Below, in pieces: positions 30,641-45,308 of a stretch of DNA of 64,000 nt. Position numbers and translations under genes: made by a program. Below the pieces are notes generated by a model. That model worked only from the letters and a program-made list of their open reading frames with translations, did not search any database and was not told the origin of the DNA. Numbering within the stretch: the first letter of the stretch is position 1; each line of letters opens with the position of its first letter. This stretch comes from Siphonodentalium dalli (lineage: Eukaryota; Mollusca; Scaphopoda; Gadilida; Siphonodentaliidae): NCBI GenBank assembly GCA_032622095.1, contig CP136066.1:173913164-173977163 (forward strand). Reading direction: 5' to 3'.

Positions 30641-31662
30641 TTCCCATCTACATGTCATTGTTGACATCCGTAACAAATTTCATGAAGATCTGACCAAAGG
30701 TACGACCTGTAGCCCGTGCCAAATGATTTAGTCATGCAAAGAGTAAAATCCAAGATGGCTGCTGGTGGCCATGTTTTTGGCCGAACGACCCCAAAATGAC
30801 TCGTTCCCATCTACATGTCAATATTAACATCCATGACAAATTTCATGATGATCAGACAAGCAGTATGACCTGTAGCCCGCGCCAATGGATTGAATTTTGA
30901 AATGCAAAATGGCCGCTGGCAGCCATGTTTTTTGGCCGAATGACCCAAAAAAAACGACCCGTTCCCATCTACATGTCATTTTTAACATCCATGACAAATT
31001 TCATGAAGATCTGACCAAAGCTACGACCTGTAGCCCGCGCCAAAGGATTTAGTCGTGCAAAGAGTAAAATCCAAGATGGCTGCTGGCGGCCATGTTTTTT
31101 GGCCGAACGACCCCAAAATGACTCGTTCCCATCTAAATGTCAATATTAACATCAATGACAAATTTCATGATGATCAGACGAGCAGTATGACCTGTAGCCC
31201 GCGCCAATGGATTTAATTTTGAAATCCAAAATGGCTGCTGGCGGCCATGTTTTTTTGCCGAATGACCTCAAAATGACTCGCTCCCATCTACATGTCAATG
31301 TCAACTTTCATGACAAATTTCATATTAAAAGATCAGACCAAAGGTATGACCTGTAGCCCGCGGGAAAGGAAATTGTTGACGGACATACGCACACACAGAC
31401 ACACACACACACGGACGACGGACGCCAATCCATGGCAATAGCTCAAACTTACAAAGTAAGTTGAGCTAAAAATGGAAAAACTAGGAACCCTAACTCAGAA
31501 CTAACGACCATAACTCACGTAAAAAAAATCGGACAAACCTGGTTTTTGAACTCAATTAAGATATTGTTGTGAAAGATCTATATACCCAATATGAATGGAA
31601 TCTGTTGAAGGTTGTTCAAGTTATCGCTCTAACGGTTATAAAATTACTAAAAAATAGATTAA
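30641..31662 (+). repeat. HOR unit 6, 5-monomer form
   Basis: A fusion of monomers 1 and 4 removes exactly 488 bp, the sum of monomers 1-3 in the reference. The junction monomer has the diagnostic GTGCCAAATGATTTAG. It carries Y-type variants (CACACACACACACGG tail, 8-A run). Confidence 0.95.
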
Positions 31663-32848
31663 TTCCCATCTACATGTCATTGTTGACATCCGTAACAAAT
31701 TTCATGAAGATCTGACCAAAGCTACGACCTGTAGCCCGTGCCAAAGGATTTAGTCATGCAAAGAGTAAAATCCAAGATGACTGCTGGTGGCCATGTTTTT
31801 GGCCGAACGACCCCAAAATGACTCGTTCCCATCTACATGTCATTGTTAACATCCATGACAAATTTCATGAAGATCTGACCAAAGCTACGACCTGTAGCCC
31901 GTGCCAAAGGATTTAGTCATGCAAAGAGTAAAATCCAAGATGACTGCTGGTGGCCATGTTTTTGGCCGAACGACCCCAAAATGACTCGTTCCCATCTACA
32001 TGTCAATATTAACATCCATGACAAATTTCATGATGATCAGACAAGCAGTATAACCTGTAGCCCGCGCCAATGGATTGAATTTTGAAATGCAAAATGGCCG
32101 CTGGCAGCCATGTTTTTTGGCCGAATGACCCCAAAAAAACGACCCGTTCCCATCTACATGTCATTTTTAACATCCATGACAAATTTCATGAAGATCTGAC
32201 CAAAGCTACGACCTGTAGCCCGCGCCAAAGGATTTAGTCGTGCAAAGAGTAAAATCCAAGATGGCTGCTGGCGGCCATGTTTTTTGGCCGAACGACCCCA
32301 AAATGACTCGTTCCCATCTAAATGTCAATATTAACATCAATGACAAATTTCATGATGATCAGACGAGCAGTATGACCTGTAGCCCGCGCCAATGGATTTA
32401 ATTTTGAAATCCAAAATGGCTGCTGGCGGCCATGTTTTTTTGCCGAATGACCTCAAACTGACTCGCTCCCATCTACATGTCAATGTCAACTTTCATGACA
32501 AATTTCATATTAAAAGATCAGACCAAAGGTATGACCTGTAGCCCGCGGGAAAGGAAATTGTTGACGGACATACGCACACACAGACACACGCACACACGGA
32601 CGACGGACGCCAATCCATGGCAATAGCTCAAACTTACAAAGTAAGTTGAGCTAAAAATGGAAAAACTAGGAACCCTAACTCAGAACTAACGACCATAACT
32701 CACGTAAAAAAAAATCGGACAAACCTGGTTTTTGAACTCAATTAAGATATTGTTGTGAAAGATCTATATACCCAATATGAATGGAATCTGTTGAAGGTTG
32801 TTCAAGTTATCGCTCTAACGGTTATAAAATTACTAAAAAATAGATTAA
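31663..32848 (+). repeat. HOR unit 7, 6-monomer form with founder-specific variants
   Basis: Monomer 4 type is present twice (first fused to monomer 1), giving 1,186 bp. It shares CCAAGATGACTGCTGG and GCAGTATAACC with unit 1 (23,682 and 23,793) and with no other unit in the window. Confidence 0.93.
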
Positions 32849-35800
32849 TTCCCATCTAAATGTCATTGTTGACATCCGTAACAAATTTCATGAAGATCTG
32901 ACCAAAGGTACGACCTGTAGCCCGTGCCAAAGGATTTTAGTCATGCAAAGAGTAAATTCCAAGATGGCTGCTGACCAGTGGCCATTTTTTTTGGCCGAAC
33001 AACCCCAAAATGACTCGTTCCCATCTACATGTCAATATTAACATCCATGACAAATTTCATGATGATCAGACTAGCAGTATGACCTGTAGCCCGCGCCAAT
33101 GGATTGAATTTTGAAATCCAAAATGGCCGCTGGTGGCCATGTTTTTTGGCCGAATGACCCCAAAATGACTCGTTCCCATCAACATGTCATTGTTAACATC
33201 CATGACAAATTTCATGAAGATCTGACCAAAGCTACGACCTGTAGCCCGCGCCAAACGATTTAGTCATGCAAAGAGTAAAATCCAAGATGGCTCCTTGCGG
33301 CCATGTTTTTACGCCGAATGACCCCAAAATGACTCGTTCCCATCTACATGTCATTGTTAACATCCATGACAAATTTCATGAAGATCTGACCAAAGCTACG
33401 ACCTGTAGCCCGTGCCAAAGGATTTAGTCATGCAAAGAGTAAAATCCAAGATGGCTGCTGGTGGCCATGTTTTTGGCCGAACGACCCCAAAATGACTCGT
33501 TCCCATCTACATGTCAATATTAACATCCATGACAAATTTCATGATGATCAGACAAGCAGTATGACCTGTAGCCCGCGCCAATGGATTGAATTTTGAAATG
33601 CAAAATGGCCGCTGGCAGCCATGTTTTTTGGCCGAATGACCCCAAAAAAACGACCCGTTCCCATCTACATGTCATTTTTAACATCCATGACAAATTTCAT
33701 GAAGATCTGACCAAAGCTACGACCTGTAGCCCGCGCCAAAGGATTTAGTCGTGCAAAGAGTAAAATCCAAGATGGCTGCTGGCGGCCATGTTTTTTGGCC
33801 GAACGACCCCAAAATGACTCGTTCCCATCTAAATGTCAATATTAACATCAATGACAAATTTCATGATGATCAGACGAGCAGTATGACCTGTAGCCCGCGC
33901 CAATGGATTTAATTTTGAAATCCAAAATGGCTGCTGGCGGCCATGTTTTTTTGCCGAATGACCTCAAACTGACTCGCTCCCATCTACATGTCAATGTCAA
34001 CTTTCATGACAAATTTCATATTAAAAGATCAGACCAAAGGTATGACCTGTAGCCCGCGGGAAAGGAAATTGTTGACGGACATACGCACACACAGACACAC
34101 ACACACACGGACGACGGACGCCAATCCATGGCAATAGCTCAAACTTACAAAGTAAGTTGAGCTAAAAATGGAAAAACTAGGAACCCTAACTCAGAACTAA
34201 CGACCATAACTCACGTAAAAAAAAATCGGACAAACCTGGTTTTTGAACTCAATTAAGATATTGTTGTGAAAGATCTATATACCCAATATGAATGGAATCT
34301 GTTGAAGGTTGTTCAAGTTATCGCTCTAACGGTTATAAAATTACTAAAAAATAGATTAATTCCCATCTACATGTCATTGTTGACATCCGTAACAAATTTC
34401 ATGAAGATCTGACCAAAGGTACGACCTGTAGCCCGTGCCAAAGGATTTTAGTCATGCAAAGAGTAAATTCCAAGATGGCTGCTGACCAGTGGCCATTTTT
34501 TTTGGCCGAACAACCCCAAAATGACTCGTTCCCATCTACATGTCAATATTAACATCCATGACAAATTTCATGATGATCAGACTAGCAGTATGACCTGTAG
34601 CCCGCGCCAATGGATTGAATTTTGAAATCCAAAATGGCCGCTGGTGGCCATGTTTTTTGGCCGAATGACCCCAAAATGACTCGTTCCCATCAACATGTCA
34701 TTGTTAACATCCATGACAAATTTCATGAAGATCTGACCAAAGCTACGACCTGTAGCCCGCGCCAAACGATTTAGTCATGCAAAGAGTAAAATCCAAGATG
34801 GCTGCTTGCGGCCATGTTTTTACGCCGAATGACCCCAAAATGACTCGTTCCCATCTACATGTCATTGTTAACATCCATGACAAATTTCATGAAGATCTGA
34901 CCAAAGCTACGACCTGTAGCCCGTGCCAAAGGATTTAGTCATGCAAAGAGTAAAATCCAAGATGGCTGCTGGTGGCCATGTTTTTGGCCGAACGACCCCA
35001 AAATGACTCGTTCCCATCTACATGTCAATATTAACATCCATGACAAATTTCATGATGATCAGACAAGCAGTATGACCTGTAGCCCGCGCCAATGGATTGA
35101 ATTTTGAAATGCAAAATGGCCGCTGGCAGCCATGTTTTTTGGCCGAATGACCCCAAAAAAACGACCCGTTCCCATCTACATGTCATTTTTAACATCCATG
35201 ACAAATTTCATGAAGATCTGACCAAAGCTACGACCTGTAGCCCGCGCCAAAGGATTTAGTCGTGCAAAGAGTAAAATCCAAGATGGCTGCTGGCGGCCAT
35301 GTTTTTTGGCCGAACGACCCCAAAATGACTCGTTCCCATCTAAATGTCAATATTAACATCAATGACAAATTTCATGATGATCAGACGAGCAGTATGACCT
35401 GTAGCCCGCGCCAATGGATTTAATTTTGAAATCCAAAATGGCTGCTGGCGGCCATGTTTTTTTGCCGAATGACCTCAAACTGACTCGCTCCCATCTACAT
35501 GTCAATGTCAACTTTCATGACAAATTTCATATTAAAAGATCAGACCAAAGGTATGACCTGTAGCCCGCGGGAAAGGAAATTGTTGACGGACATACGCACA
35601 CACAGACACACGCACACACGGACGACGGACGCCAATCCATGGCAATAGCTCAAACTTACAAAGTAAGTTGAGCTAAAAATGGAAAAACTAGGAACCCTAA
35701 CTCAGAACTAACGACCATAACTCACGTAAAAAAAAATCGGACAAACCTGGTTTTTGAACTCAATTAAGATATTGTTGTGAAAGATCTATATACCCAATAT

Positions 35801-38800
35801 GAATGGAATCTGTTGAAGGTTGTTCAAGTTATCGCTCTAACGGTTATAAAATTACTAAAAAATAGATTAATTCCCATCTAAATGTCATTGTTGACATCCG
35901 TAACAAATTTCATGAAGATCTGACCAAAGGTACGACCTGTAGCCCGTGCCAAAGGATTTTAGTCATGCAAAGAGTAAATTCCAAGATGGCTGCTGACCAG
36001 TGGCCATTTTTTTTGGCCGAACAACCCCAAAATGACTCGTTCCCATCTACATGTCAATATTAACATCCATGACAAATTTCATGATGATCAGACTAGCAGT
36101 ATGACCTGTAGCCCGCGCCAATGGATTGAATTTTGAAATCCAAAATGGCCGCTGGTGGCCATGTTTTTTGGCCGAATGACCCCAAAATGACTCGTTCCCA
36201 TCAACATGTCATTGTTAACATCCATGACAAATTTCATGAAGATCTGACCAAAGCTACGACCTGTAGCCCGCGCCAAACGATTTAGTCATGCAAAGAGTAA
36301 AATCCAAGATGGCTCCTTGCGGCCATGTTTTTACGCCGAATGACCCCAAAATGACTCGTTCCCATCTACATGTCATTGTTAACATCCATGACAAATTTCA
36401 TGAAGATCTGACCAAAGCTACGACCTGTAGCCCGTGCCAAAGGATTTAGTCATGCAAAGAGTAAAATCCAAGATGGCTGCTGGTGGCCATGTTTTTGGCC
36501 GAACGACCCCAAAATGACTCGTTCCCATCTACATGTCAATATTAACATCCATGACAAATTTCATGATGATCAGACAAGCAGTATGACCTGTAGCCCGCGC
36601 CAATGGATTGAATTTTGAAATGCAAAATGGCCGCTGGCAGCCATGTTTTTTGGCCGAATGACCCCAAAAAAACGACCCGTTCCCATCTACATGTCATTTT
36701 TAACATCCATGACAAATTTCATGAAGATCTGACCAAAGCTACGACCTGTAGCCCGCGCCAAAGGATTTAGTCGTGCAAAGAGTAAAATCCAAGATGGCTG
36801 CTGGCGGCCATGTTTTTTGGCCGAACGACCCCAAAATGACTCGTTCCCATCTAAATGTCAATATTAACATCAATGACAAATTTCATGATGATCAGACGAG
36901 CAGTATGACCTGTAGCCCGCGCCAATGGATTTAATTTTGAAATCCAAAATGGCTGCTGGCGGCCATGTTTTTTTGCCGAATGACCTCAAACTGACTCGCT
37001 CCCATCTACATGTCAATGTCAACTTTCATGACAAATTTCATATTAAAAGATCAGACCAAAGGTATGACCTGTAGCCCGCGGGAAAGGAAATTGTTGACGG
37101 ACATACGCACACACAGACACACGCACACACGGACGACGGACGCCAATCCATGGCAATAGCTCAAACTTACAAAGTAAGTTGAGCTAAAAATGGAAAAACT
37201 AGGAACCCTAACTCAGAACTAACGACCATAACTCACGTAAAAAAAAATCGGACAAACCTGGTTTTTGAACTCAATTAAGATATTGTTGTGAAAGATCTAT
37301 ATACCCAATATGAATGGAATCTGTTGAAGGTTGTTCAAGTTATCGCTCTAACGGTTATAAAATTACTAAAAAATAGATTAATTCCCATCTAAATGTCATT
37401 GTTGACATCCGTAACAAATTTCATGAAGATCTGACCAAAGGTACGACCTGTAGCCCGTGCCAAAGGATTTTAGTCATGCAAAGAGTAAATTCCAAGATGG
37501 CTGCTGACCAGTGGCCATTTTTTTTGGCCGAACAACCCCAAAATGACTCGTTCCCATCTACATGTCAATATTAACATCCATGACAAATTTCATGATGATC
37601 AGACTAGCAGTATGACCTGTAGCCCGCGCCAATGGATTGAATTTTGAAATCCAAAATGGCCGCTGGTGGCCATGTTTTTTGGCCGAATGACCCCAAAATG
37701 ACTCGTTCCCATCAACATGTCATTGTTAACATCCATGACAAATTTCATGAAGATCTGACCAAAGCTACGACCTGTAGCCCGCGCCAAACGATTTAGTCAT
37801 GCAAAGAGTAAAATCCAAGATGGCTGCTTGCGGCCATGTTTTTACGCCGAATGACCCCAAAATGACTCGTTCCCATCTACATGTCATTGTTAACATCCAT
37901 GACAAATTTCATGAAGATCTGACCAAAGCTACGACCTGTAGCCCGTGCCAAAGGATTTAGTCATGCAAAGAGTAAAATCCAAGATGGCTGCTGGTGGCCA
38001 TGTTTTTGGCCGAACGACCCCAAAATGACTCGTTCCCATCTACATGTCAATATTAACATCCATGACAAATTTCATGATGATCAGACAAGCAGTATGACCT
38101 GTAGCCCGCGCCAATGGATTGAATTTTGAAATGCAAAATGGCCGCTGGCAGCCATGTTTTTTGGCCGAATGACCCCAAAAAAACGACCCGTTCCCATCTA
38201 CATGTCATTTTTAACATCCATGACAAATTTCATGAAGATCTGACCAAAGCTACGACCTGTAGCCCGCGCCAAAGGATTTAGTCGTGCAAAGAGTAAAATC
38301 CAAGATGGCTGCTGGCGGCCATGTTTTTTGGCCGAACGACCCCAAAATGACTCGTTCCCATCTAAATGTCAATATTAACATCAATGACAAATTTCATGAT
38401 GATCAGACGAGCAGTATGACCTGTAGCCCGCGCCAATGGATTTAATTTTGAAATCCAAAATGGCTGCTGGCGGCCATGTTTTTTTGCCGAATGACCTCAA
38501 ACTGACTCGCTCCCATCTACATGTCAATGTCAACTTTCATGACAAATTTCATATTAAAAGATCAGACCAAAGGTATGACCTGTAGCCCGCGGGAAAGGAA
38601 ATTGTTGACGGACATACGCACACACAGACACACGCACACACGGACGACGGACGCCAATCCATGGCAATAGCTCAAACTTACAAAGTAAGTTGAGCTAAAA
38701 ATGGAAAAACTAGGAACCCTAACTCAGAACTAACGACCATAACTCACGTAAAAAAAAATCGGACAAACCTGGTTTTTGAACTCAATTAAGATATTGTTGT

Positions 38801-38892
38801 GAAAGATCTATATACCCAATATGAATGGAATCTGTTGAAGGTTGTTCAAGTTATCGCTCTAACGGTTATAAAATTACTAAAAAATAGATTAA
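32849..38892 (+). repeat. HOR units 8-11, four full units
   Basis: Starts at 32,849, 34,360, 35,871 and 37,382, each 1,511 bp. They differ at a few sites such as CATCTAAATG/CATCTACATG in monomer 1 and GGCTCCTTG/GGCTGCTTG in monomer 3. Confidence 0.95.
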
Positions 38893-40240
38893 TTCCCATC
38901 TACATGTCATTGTTGACATCCGTAACAAATTTCATGAAGATCTGACCAAAGGTACGACCTGTAGCCCGTGCCAAAGGATTTTAGTCATGCAAAGAGTAAA
39001 TTCCAAGATGGCTGCTGACCAGTGGCCATTTTTTTTGGCCGAACAACCCCAAAATGACTCGTTCCCATCTACATGTCAATATTAACATCCATGACAAATT
39101 TCATGATGATCAGACTAGCAGTATGACCTGTAGCCCGCGCCAATGGATTGAATTTTGAAATCCAAAATGGCCGCTGGTGGCCATGTTTTTTGGCCGAATG
39201 ACCCCAAAATGACTCGTTCCCATCAACATGTCATTGTTAACATCCATGACAAATTTCATGAAGATCTGACCAAAGCTACGACCTGTAGCCCGCGCCAAAC
39301 GATTTAGTCATGCAAAGAGTAAAATCCAAGATGGCTGCTTGCGGCCATGTTTTTACGCCGAATGACCCCAAAATGACTCGTTCCCATCTACATGTCAATA
39401 TTAACATCCATGACAAATTTCATGATGATCAGACAAGCAGTATGACCTGTAGCCCGCGCCAATGGATTGAATTTTGAAATGCAAAATGGCCGCTGGCAGC
39501 CATGTTTTTTGGCCGAATGACCCAAAAAAAACGACCCGTTCCCATCTACATGTCATTTTTAACATCCATGACAAATTTCATGAAGATCTGACCAAAGCTA
39601 CGACCTGTAGCCCGCGCCAAAGGATTTAGTCGTGCAAAGAGTAAAATCCAAGATGGCTGCTGGCGGCCATGTTTTTTTGCCGAACGACCCCAAAATGACT
39701 CGTTCCCATCTAAATGTCAATATTAACATCAATGGCAAATTTCATGATGATCAGACGAGCAGTATGACCTGTAGCCCGCGCCAATGGATTTAATTTTGAA
39801 ATCCAAAATGGCTGCTGGCGGCCATGTTTTTTTACCGAATGACCTCAAAATGACTCGCTCCCATCTACATGTCAATGTCAACTTTCATGACAAATTTCAT
39901 ATTAAAAGATCAGACCAAAGGTATGACCTGTAGCCCGCGGGAAAGGAAATTGTTGACGGACATACGCACACACAGACACACGCACACACGGACGACGGAC
40001 GCCAATCCATGGCAATAGCTCAAACTTACAAAGTAAGTTGAGCTAAAAATGGAAAAACTAGGAACCCTAACTCAGAACTAACGACCATAACTCACGTAAA
40101 AAAAAATCGGACAAACCTGGTTTTTGAACTCAATTAAGATATTGTTGTGAAAGATCTATATACCCAATATGAATGGAATCTGTTGAAGGTTGTTCAAGTT
40201 ATCGCTCTAACGGTTATAAAATTACTAAAAAATAGATTAA
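38893..40240 (+). repeat. HOR unit 12, 7-monomer form
   Basis: Monomer 3 runs directly into monomer 5, so the unit is 1,348 bp, exactly one 163-bp monomer short. It carries X-type variants, like unit 5. Confidence 0.95.
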
Positions 40241-41263
40241 TTCCCATCTACATGTCATTGTTGACATCCGTAACAAATTTCATGAAGATCTGACCAAAGG
40301 TACGACCTGTAGCCCGTGCCAAATGATTTAGTCATGCAAAGAGTAAAATCCAAGATGGCTGCTGGTGGCCATGTTTTTGGCCGAACGACCCCAAAATGAC
40401 TCGTTCCCATCTACATGTCAATATTAACATCCATGACAAATTTCATGATGATCAGACAAGCAGTATGACCTGTAGCCCGCGCCAATGGATTGAATTTTGA
40501 AATGCAAAATGGCCGCTGGCAGCCATGTTTTTTGGCCGAATGACCCAAAAAAAACGACCCGTTCCCATCTACATGTCATTTTTAACATCCATGACAAATT
40601 TCATGAAGATCTGACCAAAGCTACGACCTGTAGCCCGCGCCAAAGGATTTAGTCGTGCAAAGAGTAAAATCCAAGATGGCTGCTGGCGGCCATGTTTTTT
40701 GGCCGAACGACCCCAAAATGACTCGTTCCCATCTAAATGTCAATATTAACATCAATGACAAATTTCATGATGATCAGACGAGCAGTATGACCTGTAGCCC
40801 GCGCCAATGGATTTAATTTTGAAATCCAAAATGGCTGCTGGCGGCCATGTTTTTTTGCCGAATGACCTCAAAATGACTCGCTCCCATCTACATGTCAATG
40901 TCAACTTTCATGACAAATTTCATATTAAAAGATCAGACCAAAGGTATGACCTGTAGCCCGCGGGAAAGGAAATTGTTGACGGACATACGCACACACAGAC
41001 ACACACACACACGGACGACGGACGCCAATCCATGGCAATAGCTCAAACTTACAAAGTAAGTTGAGCTAAAAATGGAAAAACTAGGAACCCTAACTCAGAA
41101 CTAACGACCATAACTCACGTAAAAAAAAATCGGACAAACCTGGTTTTTGAACTCAATTAAGATATTGTTGTGAAAGATCTATATACCCAATATGAATGGA
41201 ATCTGTTGAAGGTTGTTCAAGTTATCGCTATAACGGTTATAAAATTACTAAAAAATAGATTAA
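40241..41263 (+). repeat. HOR unit 13, 5-monomer form
   Basis: Same 1/4 fusion and CCAAATGATTTAG mark as unit 6. The tail carries the rare CGCTATAACGG (41,226), shared only with unit 16. Confidence 0.95.
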
Positions 41264-44200
41264 TTCCCATCTACATGTCATTGTTGACATCCGTAACAAA
41301 TTTCATGAAGATCTGACCAAAGGTACGACCTGTAGCCCGTGCCAAAGGATTTTAGTCATGCAAAGAGTAAATTCCAAGATGGCTGCTGACCAGTGGCCAT
41401 TTTTTTTGGCCGAACAACCCCAAAATGACTCGTTCCCATCTACATGTCAATATTAACATCCATGACAAATTTCATGATGATCAGACTAGCAGTATGACCT
41501 GTAGCCCGCGCCAATGGATTGAATTTTGAAATCCAAAATGGCCGCTGGTGGCCATGTTTTTTGGCCGAATGACCCCAAAATGACTCGTTCCCATCAACAT
41601 GTCATTGTTAACATCCATGACAAATTTCATGAAGATCTGACCAAAGCTACGACCTGTAGCCCGCGCCAAACGATTTAGTCATGCAAAGAGTAAAATCCAA
41701 GATGGCTGCTTGCGGCCATGTTTTTACGCCGAATGACCCCAAAATGACTCGTTCCCATCTACATGTCATTGTTAACATCCATGACAAATTTCATGAAGAT
41801 CTGACCAAAGCTACGACCTGTAGCCCGTGCCAAAGGATTTAGTCATGCAAAGAGTAAAATCCAAGATGGCTGCTGGTGGCCATGTTTTTGGCCGAACGAC
41901 CCCAAAATGACTCGTTCCCATCTACATGTCAATATTAACATCCATGACAAATTTCATGATGATCAGACAAGCAGTATGACCTGTAGCCCGCGCCAATGGA
42001 TTGAATTTTGAAATGCAAAATGGCCGCTGGCAGCCATGTTTTTTGGCCGAATGACCCCAAAAAAACGACCCGTTCCCATCTACATGTCATTTTTAACATC
42101 CATGACAAATTTCATGAAGATCTGACCAAAGCTACGACCTGTAGCCCGCGCCAAAGGATTTAGTCGTGCAAAGAGTAAAATCCAAGATGGCTGCTGGCGG
42201 CCATGTTTTTTGGCCGAACGACCCCAAAATGACTCGTTCCCATCTAAATGTCAATATTAACATCAATGACAAATTTCATGATGATCAGACGAGCAGTATG
42301 ACCTGTAGCCCGCGCCAATGGATTTAATTTTGAAATCCAAAATGGCTGCTGGCGGCCATGTTTTTTTGCCGAATGACCTCAAACTGACTCGCTCCCATCT
42401 ACATGTCAATGTCAACTTTCATGACAAATTTCATATTAAAAGATCAGACCAAAGGTATGACCTGTAGCCCGCGGGAAAGGAAATTGTTGACGGACATACG
42501 CACACACAGACACACGCACACACGGACGACGGACGCCAATCCATGGCAATAGCTCAAACTTACAAAGTAAGTTGAGCTAAAAATGGAAAAACTAGGAACC
42601 CTAACTCAGAACTAACGACCATAACTCACGTAAAAAAAAATCGGACAAACCTGGTTTTTGAACTCAATTAAGATATTGTTGTGAAAGATCTATATACCCA
42701 ATATGAATGGAATCTGTTGAAGGTTGTTCAAGTTATCGCTCTAACGGTTATAAAATTACTAAAAAATAGATTAATTCCCATCTAAATGTCATTGTTGACA
42801 TCCGTAACAAATTTCATGAAGATCTGACCAAAGGTACGACCTGTAGCCCGTGCCAAAGGATTTTAGTCATGCAAAGAGTAAATTCCAAGATGGCTGCTGA
42901 CCAGTGGCCATTTTTTTTGGCCGAACAACCCCAAAATGACTCGTTCCCATCTACATGTCAATATTAACATCCATGACAAATTTCATGATGATCAGACTAG
43001 CAGTATGACCTGTAGCCCGCGCCAATGGATTGAATTTTGAAATCCAAAATGGCCGCTGGTGGCCATGTTTTTTGGCCGAATGACCCCAAAATGACTCGTT
43101 CCCATCAACATGTCATTGTTAACATCCATGACAAATTTCATGAAGATCTGACCAAAGCTACGACCTGTAGCCCGCGCCAAACGATTTAGTCATGCAAAGA
43201 GTAAAATCCAAGATGGCTCCTTGCGGCCATGTTTTTACGCCGAATGACCCCAAAATGACTCGTTCCCATCTACATGTCATTGTTAACATCCATGACAAAT
43301 TTCATGAAGATCTGACCAAAGCTACGACCTGTAGCCCGTGCCAAAGGATTTAGTCATGCAAAGAGTAAAATCCAAGATGGCTGCTGGTGGCCATGTTTTT
43401 GGCCGAACGACCCCAAAATGACTCGTTCCCATCTACATGTCAATATTAACATCCATGACAAATTTCATGATGATCAGACAAGCAGTATGACCTGTAGCCC
43501 GCGCCAATGGATTGAATTTTGAAATGCAAAATGGCCGCTGGCAGCCATGTTTTTTGGCCGAATGACCCCAAAAAAACGACCCGTTCCCATCTACATGTCA
43601 TTTTTAACATCCATGACAAATTTCATGAAGATCTGACCAAAGCTACGACCTGTAGCCCGCGCCAAAGGATTTAGTCGTGCAAAGAGTAAAATCCAAGATG
43701 GCTGCTGGCGGCCATGTTTTTTGGCCGAACGACCCCAAAATGACTCGTTCCCATCTAAATGTCAATATTAACATCAATGACAAATTTCATGATGATCAGA
43801 CGAGCAGTATGACCTGTAGCCCGCGCCAATGGATTTAATTTTGAAATCCAAAATGGCTGCTGGCGGCCATGTTTTTTTGCCGAATGACCTCAAACTGACT
43901 CGCTCCCATCTACATGTCAATGTCAACTTTCATGACAAATTTCATATTAAAAGATCAGACCAAAGGTATGACCTGTAGCCCGCGGGAAAGGAAATTGTTG
44001 ACGGACATACGCACACACAGACACACGCACACACGGACGACGGACGCCAATCCATGGCAATAGCTCAAACTTACAAAGTAAGTTGAGCTAAAAATGGAAA
44101 AACTAGGAACCCTAACTCAGAACTAACGACCATAACTCACGTAAAAAAAAATCGGACAAACCTGGTTTTTGAACTCAATTAAGATATTGTTGTGAAAGAT

Positions 44201-45308
44201 CTATATACCCAATATGAATGGAATCTGTTGAAGGTTGTTCAAGTTATCGCTCTAACGGTTATAAAATTACTAAAAAATAGATTAATTCCCATCTACATGT
44301 CATTGTTGACATCCGTAACAAATTTCATGAAGATCTGACCAAAGGTACGACCTGTAGCCCGTGCCAAATGATTTAGTCATGCAAAGAGTAAAATCCAAGA
44401 TGGCTGCTGGTGGCCATGTTTTTGGCCGAACGACCCCAAAATGACTCGTTCCCATCTACATGTCAATATTAACATCCATGACAAATTTCATGATGATCAG
44501 ACAAGCAGTATGACCTGTAGCCCGCGCCAATGGATTGAATTTTGAAATGCAAAATGGCCGCTGGCAGCCATGTTTTTTGGCCGAATGACCCAAAAAAAAC
44601 GACCCGTTCCCATCTACATGTCATTTTTAACATCCATGACAAATTTCATGAAGATCTGACCAAAGCTACGACCTGTAGCCCGCGCCAAAGGATTTAGTCG
44701 TGCAAAGAGTAAAATCCAAGATGGCTGCTGGCGGCCATGTTTTTTGGCCGAACGACCCCAAAATGACTCGTTCCCATCTAAATGTCAATATTAACATCAA
44801 TGACAAATTTCATGATGATCAGACGAGCAGTATGACCTGTAGCCCGCGCCAATGGATTTAATTTTGAAATCCAAAATGGCTGCTGGCGGCCATGTTTTTT
44901 TGCCGAATGACCTCAAAATGACTCGCTCCCATCTACATGTCAATGTCAACTTTCATGACAAATTTCATATTAAAAGATCAGACCAAAGGTATGACCTGTA
45001 GCCCGCGGGAAAGGAAATTGTTGACGGACATACGCACACACAGACACACACACACACGGACGACGGACGCCAATCCATGGCAATAGCTCAAACTTACAAA
45101 GTAAGTTGAGCTAAAAATGGAAAAACTAGGAACCCTAACTCAGAACTAACGACCATAACTCACGTAAAAAAAAATCGGACAAACCTGGTTTTTGAACTCA
45201 ATTAAGATATTGTTGTGAAAGATCTATATACCCAATATGAATGGAATCTGTTGAAGGTTGTTCAAGTTATCGCTATAACGGTTATAAAATTACTAAAAAA
45301 TAGATTAA
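41264..45308 (+). repeat. HOR units 14-16, block duplicated from the preceding block
   Basis: Two full units (41,264 and 42,775) and one 5-monomer unit (44,286). CGCTATAACGG recurs at 45,271, exactly 4,045 bp after 41,226, i.e. 1,511+1,511+1,023. This indicates duplication of a three-unit block. Confidence 0.9.
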
